Assembly: GCF_003001815.1 (NCBI RefSeq)
Contig: NZ_PVMZ01000027.1
Span: 62,001 to 126,000, forward strand
DNA: 64,000 nt
Reading direction: 5' to 3'
DNA from: Actinoplanes italicus
Lineage (GTDB): Bacteria > Actinomycetota > Actinomycetes > Mycobacteriales > Micromonosporaceae
In this document: one piece after another, positions 35,127-43,282 of the stretch
Position numbering within the stretch: position 1 is the first letter of the stretch
Layout: the number at the start of each line of letters is the position of its first letter
The notes under the pieces: model-generated
Told to the model about the DNA's origin: nothing
What the model saw: the letters and a program-made list of their open reading frames with translations, nothing else
Databases searched by the model: none
Position numbers and translations under genes: made by a program

Positions 35127-35987
35127 GTGTATCGGCTGACCGCTGTCATCGCCGAAGCCGGCCTGCTCCGGGAACGCGTGACCGAACTGAGCCACGGAGT
35201 GCTCGCCGTCCTGCGATGCGGCCTGGCCATGGTGCCGGTGAACGAACCGGACCGCGCGCTCGTCGAAGAGCGGCTGGCCGAATGGTCCACGGCCGGCGTG
35301 CTCGCCTTCGTGGAGGCCGACTTCTTCGGCGGCGACGGGCACCAGACGGCGACGGTGTGGCGCGACGGAGCATTGGCCTGGGGCCCCGTCGTCGACGACA
35401 GGTTCGACGGTCCGCGGGAGCAGTGGCCGATCAACGCCGCTCTCGCACAACTCGGGGTGCGGCCCAGCGGCGGGCCCAGGGACCTTTTCGACCAGGTCGG
35501 CCTCGGCATCGAGCGGGACGTGGCCGATTGGCTGGCCTACGCCCGTGCCGGTCTGACACCGGAACACCTCGAGGCACAGGCCCGGGAACGCGAGCTGGCA
35601 CGAACTCCCGCCGACCTCGACGGCCGGGCGATCATGGCACTGCTGGACATCCCGCCCGGGCCGTCGGTCGGCGCGGCGACCCGCCGGTTACGGCAACTGC
35701 GCCTCGAACGCGGCCCACTCCCCCGCGAGGAGGCCGAGTCCGAGCTGCGCGAATGGGCCTTCGAGCAGGGCATCCGCCGGACGCTCGACGTCGACGGGCA
35801 CCTATTCGCCGTCCGCGCGAACGCCTCCGGCGGTACCGACTACACGTGGCTCGACGGACCCGACCCCGGCTACGGGTTCACCAGCAGTGCCGCCACCACC
35901 GGCCTGACCGTCGACGGGCACCGGGCGAGCATCCGCGCCTTCCTGGCCGCCGTCGACCCCGCCACGGGGCACGTCGACGACGCCTGA
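35127..35987 (+). CDS. Hypothetical protein with a CCA-enzyme-like helical motif
   Basis: A 286-aa soluble protein from GTG 35127; TAAACT seven bases upstream suggests a leaderless start. Residues about 165-205 (GRAIMALLDIPPGPSVGAATRRL...GPLPREEAE) resemble the C-terminal helical segment of tRNA nucleotidyltransferases. The N-terminal region (YRLTAVIAEAGLLRERV) resembles actinobacterial proteins of unknown role. No catalytic residues were recognised. The last 186 bp are overlapped by the convergent CopD/CtaG gene. Confidence 0.7.
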   Translation: MYRLTAVIAEAGLLRERVTELSHGVLAVLRCGLAMVPVNEPDRALVEERLAEWSTAGVLAFVEADFFGGDGHQTATVWRDGALAWGPVVDDRFDGPREQWPINAALAQLGVRPSGGPRDLFDQVGLGIERDVADWLAYARAGLTPEHLEAQARERELARTPADLDGRAIMALLDIPPGPSVGAATRRLRQLRLERGPLPREEAESELREWAFEQGIRRTLDVDGHLFAVRANASGGTDYTWLDGPDPGYGFTSSAATTGLTVDGHRASIRAFLAAVDPATGHVDDA

Positions 35988-37955
35988 GCGCCGGGCGAGT
36001 TCCGCGAGCATGGCGTTGTAGGCGGCCAGCTCGGGATCCTCACCACCGGCCGCCTCGGCACGGTCGGCTGCCCGGTCACGGCGGCGGGCCTCACGGTCGT
36101 CGGCGCGCATCCACTGCACCAGCAGCGCACCGAGCACGACGGCCATCGGCAGTTCCCCGAACGACCAGGCGATGCCGCCGCCGGTGTGCTGGTCGGCGAG
36201 CGGTGACACACCCCAGGGGCGGGCCAGCGAGTCGTACCAGTCGGCGGCCAGCAGCCGGGTCGTCGACATCAGCGCGATGCCGAGGAAGGCGTGCAGCGCC
36301 ATGGCCGCGAACACCATCACGACGCGCAGCGGGTGGATCGGGCGGCGCGGGCCGGGGTCGACGCCGATGACGCAGGAGAAGAACAGGAACCCGGTGGCGA
36401 GGAAATGGCCGACCATCGCCAGGTGGGCGGCGTGCGAGCGCAGCGCCAGCTCGTACAGGCCGGTGAAGTACATCGCGTACATGCTGCCGACGTAGAGCAC
36501 GAACACGACCAGCGGATGCGCGACGATCCGCGCGGGCCGCGAGTGCAGGGCCGCGAGCAGCCATTCGCGGGGGCCGGGCCAGGCCGGGTCGGCGGCCGGG
36601 CGCAGCGCGCGCAGGGCGAGGGTGACGGGTGCGGCCAGCACCAGCAGGATCGGCACGACCATGTTGAGCAGCAGATGCTGGAACATGTGGACGCTGAACA
36701 GCACCGGCGCATATCGGGCCAGCCCACTGCTGGTGGCCACCGCCAGCACGGCGCATCCGGCGAGAAAGAGCAGGATGCGGTGTACGGGCCACGCGTCCCC
36801 ACGACGGTGCAGCCGGACGGCACCGGCCAGGTAGAGCCCGGCAGCGACCATGGCGACGCTCAGGTACAGCGGCTCGGGCAGCCAGTCGCCGAAAAACGCC
36901 CCGGCGCTGACCGGCCCGGGCATCGGGAAGCCGAGCAGCGCCTGCGCCGGGGTCTCCTCCTGCTCGATGATCGCCGGCGGGGTCCGGGACAGCGCCACGG
37001 CGGCGCCCATCGCCACGGCGAACAGCAGGATCTCTCCCGTGGCCACCAGCGCGAAACGGCGGCGGTCACCGCGCTCGAGGGCCGGCATGGCGAGCCGCCG
37101 CTGCAGCAGGCCGAGCAACACGAGCCCGGCCAGGACGACCGCCTTGAACAGCATCAACTGCCCGTAGCCGCTGGTCACGAGAGCGCCGGGGCCGGGCACG
37201 CGGATCCAGGCGGAGATCAGGCCGGACCCGATCACGGCGACGGCACACCAGGTGGCCAGCGGCGAGAACCGGCGCACCGCGACCGCCGGCGTCCGGCCGC
37301 TGAGCAGCAGCGCGCCGAGCCCGCCGGCCCACAGCACGACCGCGAGGACGTGGATCAGCAGGCCCGAGACGGCGACCTGGTGATTGCCGCCGGCGGCCGC
37401 GTGGCCGGTGAAGATCGGCGGCACGACCGCGAGGACCGCCGCGATCAGGGCGAGGACGCTTCCGCCGTACGTCAGCGTCCGCAGGCAGATCACCGCGGTG
37501 ACGCCTGCCAGCACCGTGGTGAGCAGCAGCGCCTGACCGAGGGTCAGCGAAGTGACGAAGTTGCCGACGGTCGTCGGTGTCACGATCTCCGCGACCGGCC
37601 TGCCGAGCAGATCCGAAACGGTCAGGCAGATCTGTGCCACGGTGGCCGCCGCCCACAGCAGCGCCGTCCGGCGGGCCGCGCGGATGCGACGGTAGGCGTC
37701 GGCGGACAGCTGCCGGCCGTGCCGGGGCGACAACGCCACGGCGGCCAGCAGCAGTCCGACGGTGCCGATCGCGGACAGCTCACCGATCAGCTCGGCGGTC
37801 GGCAGCAACCAGGTCGTCCATCCCGGATCGGGCAGTCCCGGGATGACTTCGCTGGTCGCGCCTCCGCCGTACCACAGGAGAATTATCAGCAGACCGACGG
37901 CGACGGCCGCGAGGACCGCGACCGTCGCCAAGCGCCGCGGCAGTGTCCCGCTCAC
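35802..37955 (-). CDS. CopD-CtaG fusion membrane protein (copper / cytochrome oxidase assembly)
   Basis: A 717-aa protein from the GTG at 37955 (VSGTLPRRLATV), chosen because GGAG lies about eight bases upstream; longer starts exist to 37982. The N-terminal half is a CopD-type copper-import domain (GHAAAGGNHQVAVSGLLIHVLAVVLWAGG). The C-terminal half is Caa3_CtaG: HMFQHLLLNMVVPILLVLAAP, SHAAHLAMVGHFLATGFLFF and MALHAFLGIALM, with conserved His. About 14 transmembrane helices are visible. Such fusions occur in actinobacteria and serve copper delivery to cytochrome c oxidase. The last ~55 residues are Gly/Val-rich, low in complexity and antisense to the convergent gene. It is third in an operon after the DsbA-like and VKOR genes. 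Confidence 0.88.
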   Translation of the reverse strand: MSGTLPRRLATVAVLAAVAVGLLIILLWYGGGATSEVIPGLPDPGWTTWLLPTAELIGELSAIGTVGLLLAAVALSPRHGRQLSADAYRRIRAARRTALLWAAATVAQICLTVSDLLGRPVAEIVTPTTVGNFVTSLTLGQALLLTTVLAGVTAVICLRTLTYGGSVLALIAAVLAVVPPIFTGHAAAGGNHQVAVSGLLIHVLAVVLWAGGLGALLLSGRTPAVAVRRFSPLATWCAVAVIGSGLISAWIRVPGPGALVTSGYGQLMLFKAVVLAGLVLLGLLQRRLAMPALERGDRRRFALVATGEILLFAVAMGAAVALSRTPPAIIEQEETPAQALLGFPMPGPVSAGAFFGDWLPEPLYLSVAMVAAGLYLAGAVRLHRRGDAWPVHRILLFLAGCAVLAVATSSGLARYAPVLFSVHMFQHLLLNMVVPILLVLAAPVTLALRALRPAADPAWPGPREWLLAALHSRPARIVAHPLVVFVLYVGSMYAMYFTGLYELALRSHAAHLAMVGHFLATGFLFFSCVIGVDPGPRRPIHPLRVVMVFAAMALHAFLGIALMSTTRLLAADWYDSLARPWGVSPLADQHTGGGIAWSFGELPMAVVLGALLVQWMRADDREARRRDRAADRAEAAGGEDPELAAYNAMLAELARRSGVVDVPRGGVDGGQEGADARPVPVDGQAGGGGTAGEPVAGVGSVEPRVVGTAGGVRADGE

Positions 37956-38004
37956 AGATATCACTCCAGATCGTCGTTCCACGAGCCGGGAAAGTTCCCG
38001 CGAC

Positions 38005-38592
38005 TCAGATCAGGGTGCTCCAGTAGTCCCGGAACTGGACGCCGATGAGACTGATCAGAATCAGCAACCAGACCAGCGGTACGGTGCTGTGCACCGCCAG
38101 CAGCAAGCCGGTGAGACGGCGCGGCGCCGGCAGGTGTCCACGTTCGGCGTTGTGCAGCGTCAGATACGAGAAAATCAAGATCATGACTACCCACACCACC
38201 ATGCAGTACGGGCAGAGCGCACCGATCCGGTAAAGGCTCTGCACGAACAGCCAGTGCACGAAGACGACCCCGAACAGCGCCCCGGCCTGCAGTGACAGCC
38301 ACCACCAGCGCGGCAGCCGAGCCCCGGCCAGGACGGCGACACCGGTCGCCGCGACCACCGGGAACGCGGCCACACCGATCAGCGGATTCGGAAAGCCGAA
38401 CACCTCCGCCTGCGCGGTCGTCATGACCGAACCGCAGGACAGGATCGGGTTGATCGAGCACGACGGCGTGTAGGACGGATCCTTGAGCAGCGCGATCTTC
38501 TCGACCGTCAGCACGAAAGCGGCCAGCGCCCCGATCAGCCCACCGACGGTGAGGATCCAGCCGATCAGCCGGTCGGAGAGGACCGGCCTCAT
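38005..38592 (-). CDS. Vitamin K epoxide reductase (VKOR) family protein
   Basis: A 195-aa membrane protein from ATG 38592, which shares ATGA with the stop of the DsbA-like gene. Five transmembrane helices are visible. The loop cysteines are in YTPSCSINPILSCGS and the active-site pair is in LCPYCMVVW (CxxC). Bacterial VKORs reoxidise DsbA-like oxidases using quinone; the coupled upstream gene is the obvious partner. Its 3' end lies 49 bp before the CopD/CtaG start. Confidence 0.92.
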   Translation of the reverse strand: MRPVLSDRLIGWILTVGGLIGALAAFVLTVEKIALLKDPSYTPSCSINPILSCGSVMTTAQAEVFGFPNPLIGVAAFPVVAATGVAVLAGARLPRWWWLSLQAGALFGVVFVHWLFVQSLYRIGALCPYCMVVWVVMILIFSYLTLHNAERGHLPAPRRLTGLLLAVHSTVPLVWLLILISLIGVQFRDYWSTLI

Positions 38593-39308
38593 TCGCCGAG
38601 CCCCTTGTCGACGGCCGCCTTGAGCGCCTCGTAGGTGGGCGCGTCGGTGAACCGCTCGCCGTTGACGAAGAACGTCGGCGTGCCCTGCACCCCGAGCGCG
38701 GCACCGTCGGCGGCGTCCGACCTGACCCGCTCGGCGACCTCCGCGCTGGCCACGTCGACCTTGAACTTCGCCATGTCCAGCCCGAGCTCGGCGGCGTATC
38801 CCTCGAAGACCGGCGCCCGGGACTCCTCGGTGTGGCCCCACGCCGCCTGGTTGTCGAAGAGTTTGACGTACATCTGCTCGAATTTGCCCTGCCGCGCGGC
38901 GGCCTCGGCGGCATGCGCGGAGTTGTAGGCGTTGGGGTGGCTCGCGATCGGGAAGTATCGCACCACGTAGGTGATCCGGTCGCCGTACTCGGCCCGCAGC
39001 TTCTCCACGCCGGGGTACGCCGCGCCGCAGGCCTCGCACTCGAAGTCGAGGAACTCGACGACGGTTACCTTGCCGTCGGCCGCGGTGGAGAGCCGGTGGC
39101 TGTCCTCGCGCACGACCTCGGCGGCACCTGCCGGCGGTTTCGGTTCGGTGAGGTCGACGGCCACGATCAGCAGCAGCACGGCGAGGGCGGCGCCGAGCAC
39201 GCTCAGGGTGACCTTCAGGTTGGTGCTCATGCCCGGTCTCCTGGTCAGCTGCCGGGCGGCCTTGCCCGCCCTCCGCGACGGTTTCGTTCCGGTCCTGCTC
39301 GACGACAT
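38589..39308 (-). CDS. DsbA-like membrane-anchored thiol-disulfide oxidoreductase
   Basis: A 239-aa protein. The cytoplasmic N-terminus is followed by a signal-anchor helix (about 30-50) and a thioredoxin fold with an inserted helical domain. The active site is FECEACGAAYPG (CxxC, residues near 92-95), and the cis-Pro loop is GVQGTPTFFVNGE. It introduces disulfides into exported proteins. The ATG at 39308 follows a strong GGAAGGAAGGA ribosome site. With the VKOR gene it forms a complete oxidative-folding module. Confidence 0.93.
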   Translation of the reverse strand: MSSSRTGTKPSRRAGKAARQLTRRPGMSTNLKVTLSVLGAALAVLLLIVAVDLTEPKPPAGAAEVVREDSHRLSTAADGKVTVVEFLDFECEACGAAYPGVEKLRAEYGDRITYVVRYFPIASHPNAYNSAHAAEAAARQGKFEQMYVKLFDNQAAWGHTEESRAPVFEGYAAELGLDMAKFKVDVASAEVAERVRSDAADGAALGVQGTPTFFVNGERFTDAPTYEALKAAVDKGLGE

Positions 39309-39478
39309 GGCTGGTCCTTCCTTCCTTGAGGGGATGACAAAGTCCTTGAGGGGATCACAAGGTGATCGAGATGCGTTGATGTTCCGGTGCGGACTTCCGC
39401 CCAGGCAGATTCCGGCGACAGGTTCAGGCCGCCCGCGAACAGACGCGGTGCGGCGTGCGGTGCCGGATCAGAGGTTTG

Positions 39479-39859
39479 CTATATGCGCAGAACGCCCGGC
39501 CGGGCAGGCACCGCATCGGTGGCGGTGACACAGTCGGCGGCCGGGAGCGGCACGGCGACGAGACCCGGTGCGGTCAGCACGACGGGCAGGATGAAACCGG
39601 TCATCTCGACGGGCGGACGCAGCCGCGGCTGCGCGGCCGTGGTCCAGGTGTCACCTTGGCGCTGCTCGTGCGAGGGTGCCGGATCAACCGGATGGCCATG
39701 CCCGCACGAAGCCTGCATGACGGCGACGACCGGGCTCTCGACGTCAGCGCCGAAGTTGCCGGGCGGCGACAGCAGGCTCACCGCGAGCAGGAACACCGCC
39801 ATGACCGCGGCCACGATCGCGGACGGCCGGTGGCCGGGGCGATGTGGACGCGCGGGCAT
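39479..39859 (-). CDS. Small exported or membrane protein with a Cys/His motif
   Basis: A 126-aa protein with one N-terminal hydrophobic helix (about 14-32) and a second hydrophobic stretch (about 86-106). The motif ASCGHGHPVDP could bind metal. No family was recognised. It lies 170 bp upstream of the DsbA-VKOR-CopD/CtaG operon on the same strand, which suggests a role in the same copper or thiol process, but this is inference. Confidence 0.55.
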   Translation of the reverse strand: MPARPHRPGHRPSAIVAAVMAVFLLAVSLLSPPGNFGADVESPVVAVMQASCGHGHPVDPAPSHEQRQGDTWTTAAQPRLRPPVEMTGFILPVVLTAPGLVAVPLPAADCVTATDAVPARPGVLRI

Positions 39860-39909
39860 GCTGGAAGACTACAACCCGGCCGCCGTCGCCACGGGGAAGG
39901 ATCCCGGGA

Positions 39910-40145
39910 GTGAAGAGGTACATCCTCTTCGATCATGGCGGCGTTCTGGTGGACACCGAGTTCTGGTACTTCAAGGCCGGCGAGCGCGCCCTGGCGGACA
40001 TCGGCTTCACCCTGGACAGGGAGCGGCACCTGCGGGACATGACCGACGGGTCGGGCACCTGGCCCAGGACTTCTCACCGGCCACCTATCGGATCAAGACT
40101 CTGACCGGCCTGAACGACATCATCCGCGCGCCGGCCGGGTAGCCG
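39910..40145 (+). pseudogene. N-terminal remnant of a HAD-family hydrolase
   Basis: The frame from GTG 39910 reads VKRYILFDHGGVLVDTEFW, the motif I region of HAD phosphatases, and continues to about 40068 (MTDGSGTW). It then shifts to a second frame (AQDFSPATYRIKTL...) that runs only to 40142. Motif I normally has DxD; the second Asp is Gly here, and the rest of the fold is missing, so it is inactive. Confidence 0.65.
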
Positions 40146-40689
40146 ATGCCGCGGCCGTGACACGTCGGCGGTAGTACCTGGCCTGGCGGTCGCGGTGGGC
40201 GCAGGACTCGTGACAGTACCGTCGGCGCGGATGGTGCTGCACGAAGAACAGGCAGCAGTCGGGGGCCTCGCAGCGGCGGAGCAATCGCGCCTGGCCCTCG
40301 GTGAGCAGTTCGATGCAGGCGGAGGCCAGGCCCCCGAGGAGCGCGGCGTCACCGGTTGCGGTGCCTCTGCGGCTGTCCGCGGCGAGCGCCCCGGTGGACC
40401 GCCAGATCATCTGCGGGGACGTCGGCGCCTCTGCGGCAACCTCGTTGACGTGCATGATCGCGGCCGCGGGTGGCTCTGTGCCGGCGACAGTCGCCGTGAA
40501 CAGGTTGTGGACGCTGTCGCGCAAGGTCCTGGCCGCCGCCGTGTCCCGCGCCGGGTGCGTGCCGGCCGTGGTGAACCACAGTGTGGCCAGTTCGGTCGTG
40601 CCGAGGAGGTCCTCGCCGCCGTACAGCGTGTTGGCGAACTCCACGACCAGCGGTTCGGTGCCCAGGATCGGCAGCTCTACGTCATCCAC
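40120..40689 (-). CDS. ABATE/CGNR-type zinc-binding transcriptional regulator
   Basis: A 189-aa protein. An N-terminal stress-sensing ABATE-like domain (LVVEFANTLYGGEDLLGTT) is followed by a C-terminal zinc finger (CEAPDCCLFFVQHHPRRRYC...CAHRDRQARYYRRR). The eponymous CGNR tetrapeptide is CAHR here, while the four cysteines are kept. It starts at GTG 40689; a TAGAAT -10 (40696-40701) seven bases upstream points to a leaderless transcript. It is divergent from the acetyltransferase gene, with a perfect inverted repeat between them. Confidence 0.82.
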   Translation of the reverse strand: MDDVELPILGTEPLVVEFANTLYGGEDLLGTTELATLWFTTAGTHPARDTAAARTLRDSVHNLFTATVAGTEPPAAAIMHVNEVAAEAPTSPQMIWRSTGALAADSRRGTATGDAALLGGLASACIELLTEGQARLLRRCEAPDCCLFFVQHHPRRRYCHESCAHRDRQARYYRRRVTAAASATRPARG

Positions 40690-40702
40690 CCGCTTATTCT
40701 AT

Positions 40703-40734
40703 GCTGACGGTATGAGGGGCATGTTACCGTCAGC
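40703..40734. promoter_or_regulatory. Perfect 10-bp inverted repeat in a divergent promoter
   Basis: GCTGACGGTA (40703-40712) and TACCGTCAGC (40725-40734) are exact complements separated by 12 bp. The repeat fills the 48-bp interval between the CGNR-like regulator and the acetyltransferase gene, next to the regulator's -10 box. It is a strong candidate operator for that regulator. The 22-bp centre-to-centre distance is about two helical turns. Confidence 0.65.
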
Positions 40735-40737
40735 CGC

Positions 40738-41277
40738 ATGATGGCCTGGCGACACGTCACCCCCGACGACTTCCCGCTGCTCGCGCGCTGGCTGGCGCAG
40801 CCACACGTGGCCCGCTGGTGGAACCACGAGACGTCCGCGGCCGCCGTGGAACGCGACTTCGGGCCCTCCGCCCGCCGCGAGGAACCGAACGAGGACCTTC
40901 TCGCGTTTCTCGGCGGCATACCGGTCGGACTGCTGCAACGCTCGTTCCTGCACGACTATCCCGAGTACCTCGACGACTTGGCGCCGCTCACCGCGGTGCC
41001 GCCCCGCGCGATGACGATCGACTATCTGATCGGCGACGCGGCAGACATCGGCCGCGGCATCGGCACCCGGATGATCCGCTCGGCGCTCGAACAGATCTGG
41101 GCCGACCACAAGGACGCCGAGTGTGTGATCGTGGCGGTGCACGCCGACAACCCCCGGTCGTGGCGGGCGCTGGAGAAGGCGGGCCTGACCCGCGTCGCCC
41201 ACGGCGAGATCGCCCCGGACAACCCGATCGACGACCGGCGCCATTACGTCTACCGGACGGATCGGCCCACGAGCTGA
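40738..41277 (+). CDS. GNAT acetyltransferase, AAC(6')/Acetyltransf_8-like
   Basis: A 179-aa GNAT protein. The N-terminus WRHVTPDDFPLLARWLAQPHVARWWN is typical of AAC(6')-Ib/Acetyltransf_8 enzymes; the acetyl-CoA loop is GDAADIGRGIGTRMI and the C-terminal strand NPRSWRALEKAGL. Aminoglycoside N-acetylation is possible, but the substrate cannot be concluded from sequence. It starts at ATG 40738 (or 40741). Confidence 0.85.
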   Translation: MMAWRHVTPDDFPLLARWLAQPHVARWWNHETSAAAVERDFGPSARREEPNEDLLAFLGGIPVGLLQRSFLHDYPEYLDDLAPLTAVPPRAMTIDYLIGDAADIGRGIGTRMIRSALEQIWADHKDAECVIVAVHADNPRSWRALEKAGLTRVAHGEIAPDNPIDDRRHYVYRTDRPTS

Positions 41278-41440
41278 CGGGCGCAGCGAAAAGTCCCACC
41301 CGCGAGGTACCGGGTGACAGGCGGTTCGTTGCCTTGAACACCAGTGGCGTCCTGGCGCTAAGCGGTGGGGCGACGTGGCCGATCCAGCATGCGACGTTCC
41401 GGTTGCCGGCGAGGCTGAGGCCCGTTGCAGGGAGATGGTC
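41278..41440 (+). other. Structured-looking leader before a receiver-domain gene
   Basis: The 163 bp before the response regulator contain no convincing gene. The region includes short complementary runs (for example GCGACG/CGTTCC near 41370-41400) and ends with AGGGAG as ribosome site. No known riboswitch was recognised. Confidence 0.3.
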
Positions 41441-41860
41441 ATGGCATTGCTCGTAGTGGCTGACGACGACACCGACATCCGGGAGGTGCTGTCGCGCCTG
41501 CTCCGGCGCGACGGCCACACCGTGATCGCCGCCGACAACGGCGAGACGGCGCTGCGGGAGATTCTGGCGCGGCCCGGCGTCGACGCCGTCGTGACGGACA
41601 TCGACATGCCACAGATGTCAGGCCTGGAGCTGTGCCGCAGCATCCGAGCCGACCGGGAGCGATCGTGCCTGCCGGTGATCCTGGTGAGCGGCAGCCTCAT
41701 GCCGGGTGACCAGCGACCACAGCAGGTGCAGGCAACCGCCCTGCTGCCGAAACCGTTCCGGTCGGCCGAACTCCTGCGATGCCTCCGCGCGGCTCTTGCC
41801 GACGGTCATGAGCCCGGGCAGGCGCCGTGCGTCTGCGGCAAGGACGCCGCCACGATCTGA
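41441..41860 (+). CDS. Stand-alone receiver-domain response regulator
   Basis: A 139-aa single receiver domain (MALLVVADDDTDIREVL). D9/D10-type acidic residues, phospho-acceptor Asp in AVVTDIDMP, Thr/Ser in LVSGS and Lys in LLPKPFR are all present. A short Cys-containing tail follows (CVCGKD). The start at 41441 is preferred because AGGGAG lies six bases upstream. No output domain and no adjacent kinase are present. Confidence 0.88.
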   Translation: MALLVVADDDTDIREVLSRLLRRDGHTVIAADNGETALREILARPGVDAVVTDIDMPQMSGLELCRSIRADRERSCLPVILVSGSLMPGDQRPQQVQATALLPKPFRSAELLRCLRAALADGHEPGQAPCVCGKDAATI

Positions 41861-41880
41861 CCGAGGCTACGCTCGCCACC

Positions 41881-42636
41881 ATGGGTTTCGAGGTCGCCGC
41901 TGAGGCGTACGGGAAGTTCATGGGCCGCTTCTCCGAACCGCTGGCCGCGACGTTCGCCGATCTCGCCGGCATCGGCCCGGCACGACGGGCGCTCGATGTC
42001 GGCTGTGGACCGGGAGCGCTGACGGCGGAACTGATCCGGCGGGGCGGGACTGTCACGGGGATCGATCCCTCGGAGGCGTTCGTCGCGGCGAGCCGGGCAC
42101 GGTTCCCCGGCGTCGACATCCGGCTCGGCTCGGCGGAGGACCTGCCGTTCGGCGACGACGCCTTCGACTGCGCGCTGGCGCAGCTCGTGGTGCACTTCAT
42201 GACCGACCCGGTGGCGGGACTCCGCGAGATGGCCAGGGTCACCCGACCCGGCGGTACGGTGGCCGCCTGCGTATGGGACCACGCCGGCGGCCACGGTCCG
42301 CTGTCGCCGTTCTGGCGGGCCGTCCGCGACCTCGACCCGGATGCCCGCGACGAGTCACGGCTGGCCGGCACCCGTCAGGGCGAGCTCAACGAGCTGTTGA
42401 CCGCCGCCGGGCTGCGCGACGTGACCTCCACCGTGCTGACGGTCACCACCCGGTTCGCCGGCTTCGAGGAATGGTGGGAGCCGTACACGTTCGGCGTCGG
42501 TCCGGCCGGTGACTACGTTCGCGGCCTCGACCCGGCCCGCCGGGAGGCGTTGCGCGACCGGTGCGCGGCGGCCTTCGGCGTACGGGGGCCGTTCGATGTC
42601 ACCGCCGCGGCGTGGGCGGCGGCCGGGCGCGTCTAG
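41881..42636 (+). CDS. SAM-dependent methyltransferase (UbiE/COQ5-like)
   Basis: A 251-aa class I methyltransferase: motif I ALDVGCGPGALTAEL, post-I GIDPSEAFV, motif II EDLPFGDDAFDCALAQ and motif III REMARVTRPGGTVAACVW. The ATG at 41881 starts 20 bp after the response regulator stop; upstream in-frame ATGs lie inside that gene. The substrate is unknown. It ends 22 bp from the convergent TetR gene. Confidence 0.88.
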   Translation: MGFEVAAEAYGKFMGRFSEPLAATFADLAGIGPARRALDVGCGPGALTAELIRRGGTVTGIDPSEAFVAASRARFPGVDIRLGSAEDLPFGDDAFDCALAQLVVHFMTDPVAGLREMARVTRPGGTVAACVWDHAGGHGPLSPFWRAVRDLDPDARDESRLAGTRQGELNELLTAAGLRDVTSTVLTVTTRFAGFEEWWEPYTFGVGPAGDYVRGLDPARREALRDRCAAAFGVRGPFDVTAAAWAAAGRV

Positions 42637-42658
42637 GACGTACGGGTCCCGGCTCCCC

Positions 42659-43237
42659 TCAAGGGCGGCCGAGCAGGCGCAGGATGCTGTGCCGCAGTAC
42701 GGCGGCCGCGGCGTCGCCGGTCATGCGGCCGGCCGTGACCTCCGCGGCGGCCGCGTGGCCGAGGGCGACGGTTGCCGACACCAGCCACGCCGCGCTGACG
42801 GTGTCGTCGATCTCGCCGGCGTCCTGGCCGCGCCGGATCAGCGGCTCCAGGCGTGCGACGACCGGCTCGTGCTGCCGTTCGGAGTCGGCCGGGCCCGCGA
42901 CGGCGGCCGATGGGTGCCGCGTCAGCGGGTAGCGGTCGGACAGTTGCCACGTGACGTCCAGCCACGAGAGCAGCGCGTCGGTGACGGTGTCGCTTCCGGC
43001 GACGGCGGCGTCCAGGGCGGCGACGGCTTCGGCGGTGATGCGGTCGATGACGGCGGCGACCAGCAGCGGACGAGACGGGTAGTGCGCGTACACGGTCTGC
43101 CGGGTGACGCCCGCCGCTGCGGCGACCTCCTCCACCGTCGCCTCCGGATGGCGGCCGAGCACCCGCACCGCGGCCTCCAGCACCGCGGCGGCGCTTCGTT
43201 CGGCGTCCGATCGGCGCCGCCGCCTTACCTCTGACAC
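42659..43237 (-). CDS. TetR/AcrR-family repressor
   Basis: A TetR regulator with N-terminal helix-turn-helix VEEVAAAAGVTRQTVYAHYPSR and a helical ligand-binding domain. The start is taken as GTG 43237 (VSEVRRRRR), because TAAATT (43245-43250, minus strand) is a -10 box placed seven bases upstream, implying a leaderless mRNA; TTG 43246 is an alternative. Two TGACA-N3-TGTC boxes flank the divergent start sites, indicating control of itself and of the neighbouring gene. Confidence 0.88.
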   Translation of the reverse strand: MSEVRRRRRSDAERSAAAVLEAAVRVLGRHPEATVEEVAAAAGVTRQTVYAHYPSRPLLVAAVIDRITAEAVAALDAAVAGSDTVTDALLSWLDVTWQLSDRYPLTRHPSAAVAGPADSERQHEPVVARLEPLIRRGQDAGEIDDTVSAAWLVSATVALGHAAAAEVTAGRMTGDAAAAVLRHSILRLLGRP

Positions 43238-43245
43238 GTTGTCCA
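43231..43245. promoter_or_regulatory. TetR operator box 1
   Basis: CTGACACGTTGTCCA is an imperfect palindrome (TGACA-cgt-TGTC) covering the -35 (TTGTCC 43239-43244) of the rightward promoter and the start of the TetR gene. Its centre is 37 bp from that of box 2. Confidence 0.6.
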
Positions 43246-43262
43246 ATTTACATGGCGGCCGT

Positions 43263-43282
43263 TATCCTTGACAGCATGTCAA
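43263..43282 (+). promoter_or_regulatory. TetR operator box 2 with leaderless promoter
   Basis: TTGACAGCATGTCAA (43268-43282) is a perfect palindrome with a 3-bp centre and overlaps the ATG at 43276. The -10 TATCCT (43263-43268), 18 bp after TTGTCC, predicts transcription starting at or one base before that ATG, so the box sits on the start point. Confidence 0.6.

Noticed and set aside
36291..38048. A 585-codon Gln/Arg/His-rich frame opposite the CopD/CtaG gene
   Set aside because: It reads like the complement of transmembrane helices and has no family character.
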